Positions 50,656 to 60,734 are shown, numbered from the stretch's first letter. The stretch is DNA of 64,000 nucleotides from CAKZNE01 sp963976435 (GCA_963976435.1 CAXBKQ010000012.1:1-64000), one strand, 5' to 3'. The notes: generated by a model not told the origin, from the sequence alone. Numbers and translations: made by a program.

Positions 50656-53600
50656 ATGAAAAAATTAATTCAACTTTACCTCCTTTGCCTTCTATGTCTA
50701 TTTTCTAGTATGAGTTTGGCCCAGGATTTAGTATTAGCCAGAACTCCAGCTTTAAATCCAAATGAAAATGAAATAGCCTTTTCTTACCAAGGTGATATTT
50801 GGACTTATGACCTTCAAAAGCTTAGAGCAAACCGCTTAACCATACATGAAGCTTATGAATCAAATCCAGTTTATAGTCCAGATGGAAATAATATTGCTTT
50901 CAATGGAAATAGATTTGGAAATAATGATGTTTTTACCATTTCTAGAGAGGGAGGCTTTCCCAAACGTTTAACCTACCATTCCACTGCGGATAAATTAACG
51001 GATTGGTCCCATGAGGGTCAGCTAATATTTGAAACCAATAGAACTTACCGACAAATTGAGTGGGATAAGGAAATATACCAGGTTTCGGCAGATGGCGGTA
51101 CACCTTTTAGAATATTAGATGCTGTGGGTAAAATGGCCAGTATTTCACCAGATGGTAAGTATATGGCTTTTGTTAAAGGTGCATGTAGAATAGAGCGTGA
51201 AGCCTATAATGGCCCAGCAGATATGGAAATTTGGTTATATGAATTTGCCAGCAAAAAGTTTAGTAGACTCAGTAATAATGAGGTAAACGACTATCTGCCA
51301 AAATGGAAATCCAATAGCGAATTATTATTTCTAAGTTCCGTAAATGGTAAATACAATATTCAAAGTATAAAAATTGAAGGATCTGAAATTTCCAAGCCCA
51401 CATCTATAACAAGTTTTAGCGATGATGGGGTTAATTTTTTCGATGTTCAGGGAAGTAGTATTGTAATGGAAAGAGCTGGAAAATTATTCCTTCAAAAGAA
51501 TAATGAACCTCTACAAGAGATTGATTTAAATATTAAAGCTGACTACCGCTTTGATCCTAAGGAGAAAAAATCATATTCCAATAATTTATCTGCCTACAAT
51601 ATTTCTCCAAATGCGAAAAATGTAGCCATGGTCATCAGAGGTGAAGTTTTTGTAAAGCCTCTGGACAAAGAAAAAAGAAGAGCACATAATCTTTCAAATC
51701 ATCCTTATAGAGATTATGACCTAAGCTGGTTAAACGATTCTAGTTTATTATTTATTTCGGATAGAGATGGACAGTATGATATTTATATGGCCACAAGTGC
51801 TGATCCCAAAAAATCAGATTTAAGTGCCTCTCTTAGACATAAGCTTACAAGAATAACCAATAGCCCAGAAAATGAAGGTGACCTTTATGTTTCTCCTGAT
51901 GGTAAGAAGATTCTTTTTAAAAGAACAAGCTCCACTACAGAACTGATTCTTGCAAATATAAATTCCAAAGGAAAAATTTCTGGCGAAAAAACTTTATTGA
52001 AAGGTTGGGATGCTCCAAATGGAATAAAATGGAGTCCTGATAGTAGATATATAGCTTACTCACAAAGCGACCTTACCTTTAATAATGAAGTGTATATAAT
52101 GGATGTTTCCAGCGGTGAAGCCCATAATATTAGCATGCATCCCAAAAGTGATTATGGCCCCTTTTGGAGTGAGGATGGCAGTAAACTAGGATTTTTATCT
52201 CAGCGAAATAATGGCGACAGTGATGTGTGGTTCGTTTGGTTGCAAAAAGAAGAATGGCAAAAGACGAAAGAAGATAGGGAAGATGGATTTTATTTTGAAG
52301 AGGAGGAAGAAAATTCTGATTCCAAAAAGGATAAAAAGGATAAAAAGAAAAGCAAGAAAAAGGATAGTGTCGATCCCATTCAAATTGATTTTGAGGAAAT
52401 TCATCACCGATTAGATCAGGTAACTTCCTTGCCTGGTGATGAAAGGCAGCTTATCATTTCCAAGGACGGTGAAACCTTTTATTTTACCGCATCTAGCAAT
52501 GTAAGTAGAGGTTCTGATTTATATTCCATAAAATTTGATGGTACTGAAATAAAGCAATTGAGTAAAGGTGGTAAAAGTCCTCGCGGCTTACAATTAGATC
52601 CGAAAAGTGATGACTTATATGCCTTAAGAATGGGTAAACTCAATAAGGTTGGTACTAAAAAAGGAGATTTTACAGCCTTCCCTCATTCCGCAAAAATGAC
52701 AATAGACCATAACCAAGAAAGGGAAGAGGTGTTTGAAGAAGGATGGATGGCCATCAAAAACGGTTTTTATGATCCTAATTTCCATGGGCAAGATTGGAAG
52801 GCGCTTCACGATAAGTATAAACCCCTAGCCATGGCTGCTTCTACGGATCAAGATTTTAGATATATTTTCAATTTAATGTTGGGTCAATTGAATGCCAGTC
52901 ACATGGGAATGTATGGTTCAAATCCAGAAAACACAATTAAAGAAAGGACCGGTAGACTTGGTATAGAAGTGAAACCTAGTAAAAAAGGCTTGGTAGTTAA
53001 TCATGTGGTTATGAATTCTCCGGCAGATAGAAGTCAGAGTAAAATAAACATAGGAGATATAATTCTCGAGGTAAATGGTGAACAAATGGGAGAGAATAGT
53101 AATTTTTATGAATTCTTCCAGGATGAATCCAATAATGAAGTTTTAATGAAGCTAAAATCTAAGGATGGTAGTGAGAGAGAAATAGCCATTCGTCCGAGTA
53201 GAAGCCTCGGTAATTTGCTTTATGAGGAATGGGTGCGGGAAAGAAAAAGATTGGTTGAGGAGTATTCTGGAGGTAGATTAGGATATATCCATATCCAAGG
53301 AATGAATTTCCCAAGTTTTGAAAGATTTGAAAGAGAATTAACGGCAAGTGGATTAGGAAAGGAAGGAATAGTAATCGATGTGAGATTTAATGGTGGTGGT
53401 TGGACCACAGATTATTTGATGGCCGTTTTAAATGTAAAACAACATGCTTATACAGTGCCGAGAGGTGCTGCAGAAAATCTGGAAAAGGAAAATGAAAAGT
53501 TTAAGGAATATTACCCTTATAGTGAGAGGTTACCGCTGGCCTCCTGGACTAAGCCTAGTATTGCCATGTGCAATGAAAGCTCCTATTCCAATGCCGAAAT

Positions 53601-53877
53601 TTTTTCCCATGCCTATAAGAGTTTAGGAATTGGTAGTTTGGTAGGAATGCCCACATTTGGAGCCGTAATTTCTACTGGTGGAAAAGGACTTTTAGATGGA
53701 TCTTTTATCAGAATGCCATTTAGAGCTTGGTATGTGAAATCATCTGGAATGAATATGGAGAATGGACCTGCAGTGCCTGATGTGGTATTGGAAAATGCTC
53801 CTGATGATAGAGCAAATGAAAAGGATAGCCAATTGAAAAAGGCCGTTGAAGTGCTACTTCAACAAATTGACAACTAA
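50656..53877 (+). CDS. Tricorn-like S41 peptidase
   Basis: This is a secreted tricorn homologue of 1073 residues. It has a signal peptide (about 1-23), six- or seven-bladed beta propellers made of PD40-type repeats (about 30-520; YSPDGNNIAFNGNRFGNNDVF, ISPDGKYMAFVKG), and a Lys/Asp-rich linker at about 548-570 (KKDKKDKKKSKKK). A second propeller-like part, a helical and PDZ region (about 680-860; GLVVNHVVMNSP, IGDIILEVNGE) and the S41 core follow. The His is in NASHMGMYG, with DVRFNGGGWTTDYL and the nucleophile serine in SYSNAEIF (976-983). It should degrade peptides in the periplasm. A strong terminator follows. Confidence 0.93.
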   Translation: MKKLIQLYLLCLLCLFSSMSLAQDLVLARTPALNPNENEIAFSYQGDIWTYDLQKLRANRLTIHEAYESNPVYSPDGNNIAFNGNRFGNNDVFTISREGGFPKRLTYHSTADKLTDWSHEGQLIFETNRTYRQIEWDKEIYQVSADGGTPFRILDAVGKMASISPDGKYMAFVKGACRIEREAYNGPADMEIWLYEFASKKFSRLSNNEVNDYLPKWKSNSELLFLSSVNGKYNIQSIKIEGSEISKPTSITSFSDDGVNFFDVQGSSIVMERAGKLFLQKNNEPLQEIDLNIKADYRFDPKEKKSYSNNLSAYNISPNAKNVAMVIRGEVFVKPLDKEKRRAHNLSNHPYRDYDLSWLNDSSLLFISDRDGQYDIYMATSADPKKSDLSASLRHKLTRITNSPENEGDLYVSPDGKKILFKRTSSTTELILANINSKGKISGEKTLLKGWDAPNGIKWSPDSRYIAYSQSDLTFNNEVYIMDVSSGEAHNISMHPKSDYGPFWSEDGSKLGFLSQRNNGDSDVWFVWLQKEEWQKTKEDREDGFYFEEEEENSDSKKDKKDKKKSKKKDSVDPIQIDFEEIHHRLDQVTSLPGDERQLIISKDGETFYFTASSNVSRGSDLYSIKFDGTEIKQLSKGGKSPRGLQLDPKSDDLYALRMGKLNKVGTKKGDFTAFPHSAKMTIDHNQEREEVFEEGWMAIKNGFYDPNFHGQDWKALHDKYKPLAMAASTDQDFRYIFNLMLGQLNASHMGMYGSNPENTIKERTGRLGIEVKPSKKGLVVNHVVMNSPADRSQSKINIGDIILEVNGEQMGENSNFYEFFQDESNNEVLMKLKSKDGSEREIAIRPSRSLGNLLYEEWVRERKRLVEEYSGGRLGYIHIQGMNFPSFERFERELTASGLGKEGIVIDVRFNGGGWTTDYLMAVLNVKQHAYTVPRGAAENLEKENEKFKEYYPYSERLPLASWTKPSIAMCNESSYSNAEIFSHAYKSLGIGSLVGMPTFGAVISTGGKGLLDGSFIRMPFRAWYVKSSGMNMENGPAVPDVVLENAPDDRANEKDSQLKKAVEVLLQQIDN

Positions 53878-53886
53878 ATTTTAGGA

Positions 53887-53918
53887 AGCGCTGGGAATAA
53901 TTTCAGCGCTTTTTTTTT
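53887..53918 (+). terminator. Rho-independent terminator of the tricorn-like gene
   Basis: AGCGCTG (53887-53893) pairs perfectly with CAGCGCT (53904-53910) over a 10-nt loop, followed by nine T. Confidence 0.9.
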
Positions 53919-53946
53919 CTAATTGTTAGAACCAATAATATTAGTT

Positions 53947-53954
53947 TAATTTTG
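53947..53954 (+). promoter_or_regulatory. Candidate -7 element (TAATTTTG)
   Basis: It matches TAnnTTTG, with an ATTG 21 nt upstream near the -33 position (53922-53925). The transcript would start near 53961, which favours the later ATG of the following gene (53998). Confidence 0.45.
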
Positions 53955-53997
53955 CCTTCTGAAAATGATTATAGCCAAAGGCTTTAAAATTGAAGAT

Positions 53998-54540
53998 ATG
54001 ATGATGGTTTGTAAAAGGCTGCTTTTTGGATTGGTTTTAATAGGATTTATGATTTCCTGTAAAAAGGCCGATGAGCTTACACAGTTTAGAATGGAATTTA
54101 ATGAAGAGGCAACGATTCCCTCTTCCACAGGGGTGAATTTACCCTTCAATATTTTAGTACCAGAAAATGAGACAAATGCGAGCTCAACCTTCGAATCCAA
54201 TAATACGAGAAAAGATCTCATTGAAGAGATACTCATAGAGCAATTGGATATCACCATTACTTCTCCTAGCAATGGAGATTTTAGCTTTTTAAAATCTGTT
54301 GGGATTTATCTTTCTGCAGAGGGTTTAGAGGAGATAAGAGTAGCTTGGCTTGATGATATTCCAGATAATGTTGGAAATTATATCAATCTGGAACTTAGCA
54401 AGGCTAATCTTAAAGATTATTTATCAAAACCAGAATATTCCTTGCGTCTAAACACCGTAACCGATGAGATTATCACTAATGATCATAAGCTAAATGTTCA
54501 CTCTAAATTTTTTGTAGACGCCAAATTATTGGGGGTTTAA
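53998..54540 (+). CDS. Hypothetical lipoprotein
   Basis: This 180-residue protein has a lipobox signal, KRLLFGLVLIGFMISC, and the body is a beta-rich, slightly acidic domain (ITITSPSNGDFSFLKSVGIYL, NYINLELSKANLKDYL). No family is recognised; the pattern resembles uncharacterised cell-surface lipoproteins of Bacteroidota. I prefer the ATG at 53998 over one 11 codons earlier because of the promoter position and the shorter, cleaner signal. Its end overlaps ftcD by 4 nt, tail to tail. Confidence 0.65.
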   Translation: MMMVCKRLLFGLVLIGFMISCKKADELTQFRMEFNEEATIPSSTGVNLPFNILVPENETNASSTFESNNTRKDLIEEILIEQLDITITSPSNGDFSFLKSVGIYLSAEGLEEIRVAWLDDIPDNVGNYINLELSKANLKDYLSKPEYSLRLNTVTDEIITNDHKLNVHSKFFVDAKLLGV

Positions 54541-55526
54541 ATAAGGTATTCAATAACCTTATCTTTGGCTATAAATGGTTCTATTTCCGATAGCCCCAGT
54601 CCCATATTTGCAGATTTGATTAAGGATTCTTCAGAAGAAGGGATACCTCCATTAAAATAAAGCCCTGCTTTGCTAAGTTCCGAAAGGGGAGAAAGTCCAA
54701 CAAGCTCGCTTCCGGTAACCTGACAATCAATTTTTAAAGCTTCTTCCTTTGTGGCAATAAAAACGTCTAATATTCCAGCTTTATCCAAATCTGTAAGGTT
54801 ATAGCTTACCTGTACTTTGTCAAAATCCTTAATATACCATCCTAGGGCTTTAACGGATTTAAATCTACCCGGAATTCTTTCTCGATCGCCATAGGAGTCC
54901 ACTACAACCATTCCTGATTCACGAACCAATTGGGCAATTTTCTTGGCTTTAGAGACCTCATTTGTGTCTAGATTGATATTATAGGCTATCAGCATCTTTC
55001 GAACACCAATGGTGCTAATTCCACATTTTTTCCAATTCTCAGGGTTTCCATAGTCCAGTGGAATTTTTTCTAATTTTTCGGGAAGTGATTCAAACTCTCC
55101 CTTTCTCAAATGGGCTAGGTTTTGGCGTTTTAAAGAACTAGCATTTTCTTCATACAAATAAATTGGTGTTCCTATTTCTTCGCCTACTCTGATGGCAAAT
55201 TCTTTTACGAGCTCCTTTAACTCATCAATTGATATTCCTTGAAGAGGGATGAAGGGACAAACATCTATAGCTCCGAGTCTGGGATGTGTTCCTTTTTGGC
55301 GACTCATATCCAATATTTCAAAGGAGCATTTAAAAAGCTGGAAAGCCGCTTCCATCACACTATCCGGTTCCCCTGCAAAGGTGAAAACAGTTCTGTTTGC
55401 AGCAATTCCTCTATCTTGATGCAGAAGCTTTACCTTAGGAACCGAACTTATACAATTGGCTAGTTTTTCCAATTTATGGATGTCCTTACCTTCACTAATA
55501 TTTACTACACACTCTACTAAGGGCAT
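54537..55526 (-). CDS. ftcD: Glutamate formimidoyltransferase
   Basis: The enzyme moves the formimino group of N-formiminoglutamate to tetrahydrofolate, giving glutamate. The protein of about 329 residues has the formiminotransferase N-subdomain with VECVVNISEGKD, HQDRGIAANRTVFTFAGEP, the His-containing THPRLGAIDVCPF, then the C-subdomain (about 190-300). The cyclodeaminase half of mammalian FTCD is absent, as in single-domain bacterial forms. It follows hutG with a 1-nt gap (start at ATG 55526, in place of an upstream in-frame ATG that would overlap hutG). Confidence 0.9.
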   Translation of the reverse strand: MPLVECVVNISEGKDIHKLEKLANCISSVPKVKLLHQDRGIAANRTVFTFAGEPDSVMEAAFQLFKCSFEILDMSRQKGTHPRLGAIDVCPFIPLQGISIDELKELVKEFAIRVGEEIGTPIYLYEENASSLKRQNLAHLRKGEFESLPEKLEKIPLDYGNPENWKKCGISTIGVRKMLIAYNINLDTNEVSKAKKIAQLVRESGMVVVDSYGDRERIPGRFKSVKALGWYIKDFDKVQVSYNLTDLDKAGILDVFIATKEEALKIDCQVTGSELVGLSPLSELSKAGLYFNGGIPSSEESLIKSANMGLGLSEIEPFIAKDKVIEYLI

Positions 55527-55527
55527 T

Positions 55528-56550
55528 TTAAAATCTTTTTTGAGATGAGCATTTAATAAAATCACTGATCAAATAAGCGATACTTTTTGCTAATAGGTCA
55601 ATTTCCTTTTGATTGCTGGCTCTTCCTACCGAACCTTCACAGATATGGAAATAATGACAATTCTTTAAACTGCTGGCACTACGTATGAAATGACGGATAC
55701 TATTTAGGTCAAATCCCGATGGGTTTAGGGCGCTTACTGGGAAATTGCTGATGCTATCGAGGTCCAATTCCAAACCAATCTCTTGATTCCCTAACCAATT
55801 CAAGGCATTTTTAAAAAGTGCATCCAACTCCTTATGATCTCTCCATAAAAGGCTTTCAAAACTTTGAAACCATAGCTGAGAATCCGAAAAAAATTGATCT
55901 AGTATGGCTGAACTATTATAGCTTTCATGCAATCCGAAAACGGCATATTTACCCAAATACCCATCCTTTCGAGCATAGCTAAATCCATTACCACTGTGCC
56001 TACCTTCCAATGAACGGTAATCGGCATGTGGATCGATATTAATAACTGGAATAGGCTCCTTTAAAACCATGGAACTAGAAGATATGGCTGGGTAGGAATT
56101 ATTATGTCCACCACCAATAATAATTGGGGTTTTACCATATTCCTTAATCTTCAGTAAAGTAGACTGGACCATTTGATCAAGGCTGGCCGTATAGTTGCGG
56201 AGTAATTCTAAATCAGCGGGATCAGATGGCTTGAGGCTCTCGGAGGACTTCATTAAATCTGGGAATTCCAGACTTCCTAAAATTAAAAACTCCCTACCAC
56301 TTAAAAATTTATTGCTTTGGACGTTCAACAAGGCTTTCAGGGTAAAATCCCAAGTATTACTAGCTCCACCAAGTCCTAGATTGGCTCTTATTCCAATATC
56401 TTCCTTTATGCCTAGCAAAACATATTTTTCTTCTCGGCTTTCTAATTCATCCAAAGAATTTACAAATGCCAAATTCTGGCCAATTTTACTTTCTCCCTTT
56501 CTTTTGGCAAGGAGCTCATCTCTTAATTTTTGATCAAAGAAATTCAACAT
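55528..56550 (-). CDS. hutG: Formimidoylglutamase (arginase family)
   Basis: HutG hydrolyses N-formimidoyl-glutamate to glutamate and formamide; arginase-family metal enzyme, 340 residues. It shows IIIGGGHNNSYPA, VINIDPHADYRSLEGRHSGNGF (DxHxD Mn-binding motif) and LELDLDSISNFP, matching the two-metal site. Its N-terminus is longer than arginase. It overlaps the hutI stop by 1 nt and precedes ftcD by 1 nt. Having both HutG and formiminotransferase, two alternative last steps, in one operon is notable. Confidence 0.9.
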   Translation of the reverse strand: MLNFFDQKLRDELLAKRKGESKIGQNLAFVNSLDELESREEKYVLLGIKEDIGIRANLGLGGASNTWDFTLKALLNVQSNKFLSGREFLILGSLEFPDLMKSSESLKPSDPADLELLRNYTASLDQMVQSTLLKIKEYGKTPIIIGGGHNNSYPAISSSSMVLKEPIPVINIDPHADYRSLEGRHSGNGFSYARKDGYLGKYAVFGLHESYNSSAILDQFFSDSQLWFQSFESLLWRDHKELDALFKNALNWLGNQEIGLELDLDSISNFPVSALNPSGFDLNSIRHFIRSASSLKNCHYFHICEGSVGRASNQKEIDLLAKSIAYLISDFIKCSSQKRF

Positions 56551-57791
56551 TAGTTAATTTTTTTTCCGTCTATATACACAGCTTCAATTGGCTGATGTCC
56601 AAAATTATAGGGTAAAAATGAAGGCGTGGAGATATGGTTTTTAGTTAAAATTAGGTTGGCCTTTTTCCCAATTTCAATACTACCCATTACATCACTTAGT
56701 TCAATGGCAGCTGCGGCATTTAGTGTTGCAGCGCTTAGGGCTTCTTCTGGAGTCATTTTCATTTTTATGGAAGCCAAGGAAACCATTAGACCCATATTTC
56801 CGGATGGAGCAGAACCTGGATTATAATCTGTAGCCAAGGCTATAATGGCATTTTTCTCAATCAGTTTCCGTGCTGGAGCATAGGGGATTTCTAGGAATAA
56901 ACTGCATCCTGGCAAAAGAGTAGCAATGGTATTAGATTGACCTAAAATGTCAATATCCTCATCACTCATCACCTCTAAATGATCAACAGACAGGGCGTTG
57001 TAGTCGTGGGCTATTGATATGGAGTTCAGAATATTAAATTGATTTAAATGAAGCTTAGGTTTAAGGTTGTATTTTTTGGCAGCTTCCAAAATCCTTTGCA
57101 TTTGATCAACATTAAAATATCCTTTTTCACAGAACACATCCACATAATCCGCTAATTTTTCCTTGGCGATTTCGGGGAGCATTTCGTCGATGATCAATTG
57201 AACATAAGCATCCTGGTCATTCTTAAATTTTTCGGGAAATGCATGAGCTCCCAAAAATGTGGTTTTAATCGGTAGGGGATAATTTTCGGCTAATTTTCGG
57301 GCAGTTCTCAAAAGTTTTATTTCACTTTCTGTGCTCAGTCCATAACCGCTTTTTATTTCAATAGCACCTGTTCCAAGCTGCATAACTTCTTCCAATCTAT
57401 TCGCTGCAGAATGATAAAGTTCATCCTCCGATGCTAAGCCTACTTTTTTTGCTGAATTTAAAATTCCACCACCTTCATTGGCAATTTGCTCATAGCTATA
57501 GCCGTGAAGCCTCTTTCCAAATTCATCTTCCCTGGTTCCTGCATACACTAGATGAGTGTGGCTATCAACATAAGTTGGCATTATCATTCCTCCCTTGGCA
57601 TCTACGGAATGCAGACCTTCTAAATTTGCTAGATCCTCCATCTTGCCGAAGGAATGAATTTTACCATCAGAAATTCTTAGCCAGGCATTGTTGCTAATCG
57701 GGAAATCTCCCAATTCACTGCCTCTTTTTACCTTTGCTCCATTATTGGAAATATGGAGAATCTTTGAAATATTGTAAAAAATAGTATCCAT
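56550..57791 (-). CDS. hutI: Imidazolonepropionase
   Basis: HutI opens the imidazolone ring to N-formiminoglutamate in histidine degradation. This 413-residue metallo-amidohydrolase has YVDSHTHLVYAGTREDEF (HxH), the conserved EIKSGYGLSTESEIKLL, the His motif FLGAHAFPEKF, LHLNQFN and ATDYNPGSAPS. Length is normal. It is first in the minus-strand hutI-hutG-ftcD operon. The earlier enzymes HutH and HutU are not in the window. Confidence 0.94.
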   Translation of the reverse strand: MDTIFYNISKILHISNNGAKVKRGSELGDFPISNNAWLRISDGKIHSFGKMEDLANLEGLHSVDAKGGMIMPTYVDSHTHLVYAGTREDEFGKRLHGYSYEQIANEGGGILNSAKKVGLASEDELYHSAANRLEEVMQLGTGAIEIKSGYGLSTESEIKLLRTARKLAENYPLPIKTTFLGAHAFPEKFKNDQDAYVQLIIDEMLPEIAKEKLADYVDVFCEKGYFNVDQMQRILEAAKKYNLKPKLHLNQFNILNSISIAHDYNALSVDHLEVMSDEDIDILGQSNTIATLLPGCSLFLEIPYAPARKLIEKNAIIALATDYNPGSAPSGNMGLMVSLASIKMKMTPEEALSAATLNAAAAIELSDVMGSIEIGKKANLILTKNHISTPSFLPYNFGHQPIEAVYIDGKKIN

Positions 57792-57871
57792 AGCTGGCTA
57801 AATTAGCTAATTCTCTACCTTCATGTTATTAGCTGAACACGAAAATTTTTCAAAAAATGATTTTATAGCAG

Positions 57872-57919
57872 CTTATTATTTTTTTTGCACAATCTTAAAA
57901 AGCTTCTTTAAATAATAAG
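57872..57919. promoter_or_regulatory. AT-rich inverted repeat upstream of hutI
   Basis: CTTATTATTT (57872-57881) and AAATAATAAG (57910-57919) are a perfect 10-bp inverted repeat with a 28-nt spacer in the divergent region between hutI and the 54-residue membrane protein gene. It could be a regulatory site, but AT-rich repeats of this size also occur by chance. Confidence 0.25.
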
Positions 57920-58026
57920 TACTTTAGATTTTGAAACATTTATAAAATTTTCAGATTGATAATTCTGTTAAACCAAGGGCTTTACTATTTAATTTTGAAG
58001 TAATTAACCGAGAATTTTCTTTAGCA

Positions 58027-58191
58027 ATGGAAAAAAAAGGAGTCTTCTTTCTAATTTTATTTCTAACTGTTTTTGCAGGCTTTATAATCGGAGTTTTTGT
58101 GGAAAATATAAAAATGGGCCTTCTATTTGGAATGGGAATAGGAGTGGCATTTGCAACCGCATTAAGTTCCATGGCTAATAAGGGCCGATAG
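58027..58191 (+). CDS. Small 54-residue membrane protein
   Basis: The ATG frame encodes MEKKGVFFLILFLTVFAGFI and a second hydrophobic stretch with MGLLFGMGIGVAFATA, giving two helices and a basic tip. The frame is clean and has normal codon use. It precedes the large secreted protein gene by 11 nt and may be co-transcribed with it. No family assigned. Confidence 0.55.
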   Translation: MEKKGVFFLILFLTVFAGFIIGVFVENIKMGLLFGMGIGVAFATALSSMANKGR

Positions 58192-58202
58192 CTAAAACTG
58201 CT

Positions 58203-60734
58203 TTGTTGGAAAAAATATTCGTCTTTCTTCTTTTATTTTGCACTTTGGGACTCTACTCTCAAAGCGGAGATTCCTCCACTATTTATTCTCCTAAATCTAT
58301 TTCCAAAAATTCATCTTCTAAACTTTTTTCAAAGAATAATATCCTAAAACCTGGACGGTCCAAAACTATATTTAGCAATCCAATATGGCGTGAAATAGGA
58401 CCAAAGGAAAGACCGGGTGGCCCAGGGTCTATTCGAATGCGAGGCACTGGTAGACTGGTTTTTATTGTTTTTGATAAAGAAAATAATAGGATTTTCACAG
58501 GTTCGCCTCTTGGCGGTTTGTGGTTTTCTGAAGATTCGGGAAAGTCTTGGCAAAATGGTGGAACGGACTATTTACCAGAAATTGGGGTATCTCATATGCA
58601 GGTTGCACCAAACACAAATTTGGGTAATACCTGGTTTATCGCCACTGGTGACGGTGATGCGGCTTTTAACCCTTCAAATGGCATTTGGAGGACTACCAAT
58701 GGTGGTGGGAGCTGGGAAGCTATAAATTTTGGTTTAGATATAGGTTTAAATTTCCCTCCTCCTTTCTGGTCGCGCTGCAGAAAAATTTTAGTTCATCCTA
58801 AAAATGGAAATATTCTGTTCGCCGCTTTTCGTCATGGAATATATAAAACTGAAAATGCTCTAGTTAAGGATCCAAGGAATGTAGTTTGGGAAAGGGTAGC
58901 CGATAATAGCTTGATGAAAGAGTATTTTGATATAGCCTTTAAACCAGGATCAGAGGCGGAGCTTGTTATCGCATCTGGGACAAAAGTGGCTATTTCCAAT
59001 TCAAAAGGAAATAAAAATAGCTTTCAATTAATTCCAAATTATGAGAGTTTGGGCAAGCATAATAATGAACTTATTAGCCTTCGTGTAAGTGAAGATAAAC
59101 CTGATTTGATATATGGAGCCTATAAAGGAAATATTTTCAGCTATTCAATTTCAAATCAAACTTCAAAAAACAAAAGAGTAGGTAATAGGTATTCGAGAAG
59201 TCAGGCTTTTGCCATTTCTCCTTTTAATGGTGATGAGTATGTATTTGGAAATATTCAAGGGCTTTATTTAACAGAAGATGCTGGTAAATCAATACAGAAA
59301 AAACCAGATGAAGGTTTTGCTTTTCATGATGATATTCATTTTTTGGAATACAGAGATTCCAATGAAATTTGGATGGCAAATGATGGGGGTATTTGCCGAA
59401 GTGCTGATAAAGGTGATACTTGGGAGGATCTTAGCTATAATATTGGAGCTGCCGTTTATTACAATATTGGCATCAGCGAAAAGCGACCAGATCTAATAAT
59501 TGGCGGTGGATGGGATACTGGTCCCAATATTTATTTCGCGAAAAGGGATACATTTCAAACATTCAATATTTTTGGTGATGCCTTTGAGTCATTAATCGAC
59601 GATACCGATCCCGACCAACCTAAATACTTCGTCAGCATACAATCTGGTATGGCAAGATTTGACAATTCCTTGGTAGATGTTGAGTTTATGTCCAAACCCG
59701 GTCCAAGGATAAAAGGCAAAAGAAATTGGACCCATGAATTTGTAAAGGACCCCAATTTTCAAAACATCCTGTATTATTCTGGAATGCCCGCTGTAGGAAG
59801 AAGTTTTGATGGTGGCCATAATTGGGAAAATATTATTCCGAATCCCCAACTGGAAAATTCCAAAAGGTATTTTGATGGAATATGGCATTCGCCAAGAGAA
59901 AGTGGATATCTCTATGTATTACAAAATAGTAAAGATGCTGATGATAAAGATGCTTTGGTGATTTGGAAAAGCTCAAATGCCAACACTCCCAATGCTCAGG
60001 ATGTGAAATGGGAAAAAATTCCAATTGAAAGTTGGGCTTTTAAAGCTGAAATTTCTAAGGAATATTCCCTTACAGATCTATGTATCCATCCCGAAGATCC
60101 CTCACATATTTGGGTATGCTTAAACAGCTATGAAGATAATATTCCCAAGATTTTAGAATACGATGGTAAGAAATGGAAAAGCGTGAGCAGCAAGGGACTT
60201 GAAGCGGTGAAAGTAAGCAGACTTATTGCTCAAAAAAACAGTGATGGCAGAATTTATATCGGCAGCCATTCTGGGGTTTATTATAAAGATTTAGATTCTA
60301 AAAGATGGAGTAAAATTTTTGGTTTGCCGCATGCCAAAGTCACAGATATGGAAATAAATAATTGTGCTGGAATCCTTAGAGTATCAACCCTTGGTAGAGG
60401 GATTTGGGAATGTGATTTAATTCAGGGGCAAAAATCACATCGAATAAAAACCGATTTAACCATTAATAAGGATAGCTTGATTGAAGGAAGTTTAATCATC
60501 GAATCTGGGGTTCAGCTAAAGGTTAATTCTCATTTATATTTTGAAAAGCATGGTAAAATTATTTTAGAAAAAGGCGCCCAATTGGTGCTCGATGGTGCTG
60601 TTTTACAATCCTATTGTAGAGGAAAATGGGCTGGAATTTGGCTAGAAGGGAGTTATTCTTGGCCAAAAGATTTTCACAAGCTTGATCAACTGAAAATCCT
60701 AAATGGAGCTCGAATTGAAGACCTAGAATATTAA
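58203..60734 (+). CDS. Secreted BNR/sortilin-type beta-propeller protein
   Basis: This protein of about 843 residues has a signal peptide (about 1-20, ending LYSQ). Repeated Asp-box/BNR units follow (SEDSGKSWQNGG, TTNGGGSWEAI, TEDAGKSI, ADKGDTWEDL, SFDGGHNWENI), building one or more beta-propellers between about 60 and 720 in the sortilin/xyloglucanase-type fold. The C-terminal 110 residues form short beta-helix-like rungs (HLYFEKHGKIILEKGAQLVLDG). No catalytic glycosidase motif or type IX sorting tail was recognised. It may bind or process surface glycans or proteins. The start is a TTG-TTG pair and is uncertain. Confidence 0.75.
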   Translation: MLEKIFVFLLLFCTLGLYSQSGDSSTIYSPKSISKNSSSKLFSKNNILKPGRSKTIFSNPIWREIGPKERPGGPGSIRMRGTGRLVFIVFDKENNRIFTGSPLGGLWFSEDSGKSWQNGGTDYLPEIGVSHMQVAPNTNLGNTWFIATGDGDAAFNPSNGIWRTTNGGGSWEAINFGLDIGLNFPPPFWSRCRKILVHPKNGNILFAAFRHGIYKTENALVKDPRNVVWERVADNSLMKEYFDIAFKPGSEAELVIASGTKVAISNSKGNKNSFQLIPNYESLGKHNNELISLRVSEDKPDLIYGAYKGNIFSYSISNQTSKNKRVGNRYSRSQAFAISPFNGDEYVFGNIQGLYLTEDAGKSIQKKPDEGFAFHDDIHFLEYRDSNEIWMANDGGICRSADKGDTWEDLSYNIGAAVYYNIGISEKRPDLIIGGGWDTGPNIYFAKRDTFQTFNIFGDAFESLIDDTDPDQPKYFVSIQSGMARFDNSLVDVEFMSKPGPRIKGKRNWTHEFVKDPNFQNILYYSGMPAVGRSFDGGHNWENIIPNPQLENSKRYFDGIWHSPRESGYLYVLQNSKDADDKDALVIWKSSNANTPNAQDVKWEKIPIESWAFKAEISKEYSLTDLCIHPEDPSHIWVCLNSYEDNIPKILEYDGKKWKSVSSKGLEAVKVSRLIAQKNSDGRIYIGSHSGVYYKDLDSKRWSKIFGLPHAKVTDMEINNCAGILRVSTLGRGIWECDLIQGQKSHRIKTDLTINKDSLIEGSLIIESGVQLKVNSHLYFEKHGKIILEKGAQLVLDGAVLQSYCRGKWAGIWLEGSYSWPKDFHKLDQLKILNGARIEDLEY

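Noticed and set aside
52195..52407. Minus-strand ORF of 70 codons with a hydrophobic stretch
   Set aside because: It is antisense to the Lys/Asp-rich linker of the tricorn-like peptidase, where AAA/GAT codons read as Phe/Ile.
54537..55565. Upstream ATG for ftcD
   Set aside because: It overlaps the hutG coding region and adds a non-family N-terminus; ATG at 55526 begins the conserved MPLVECVVNISEG.
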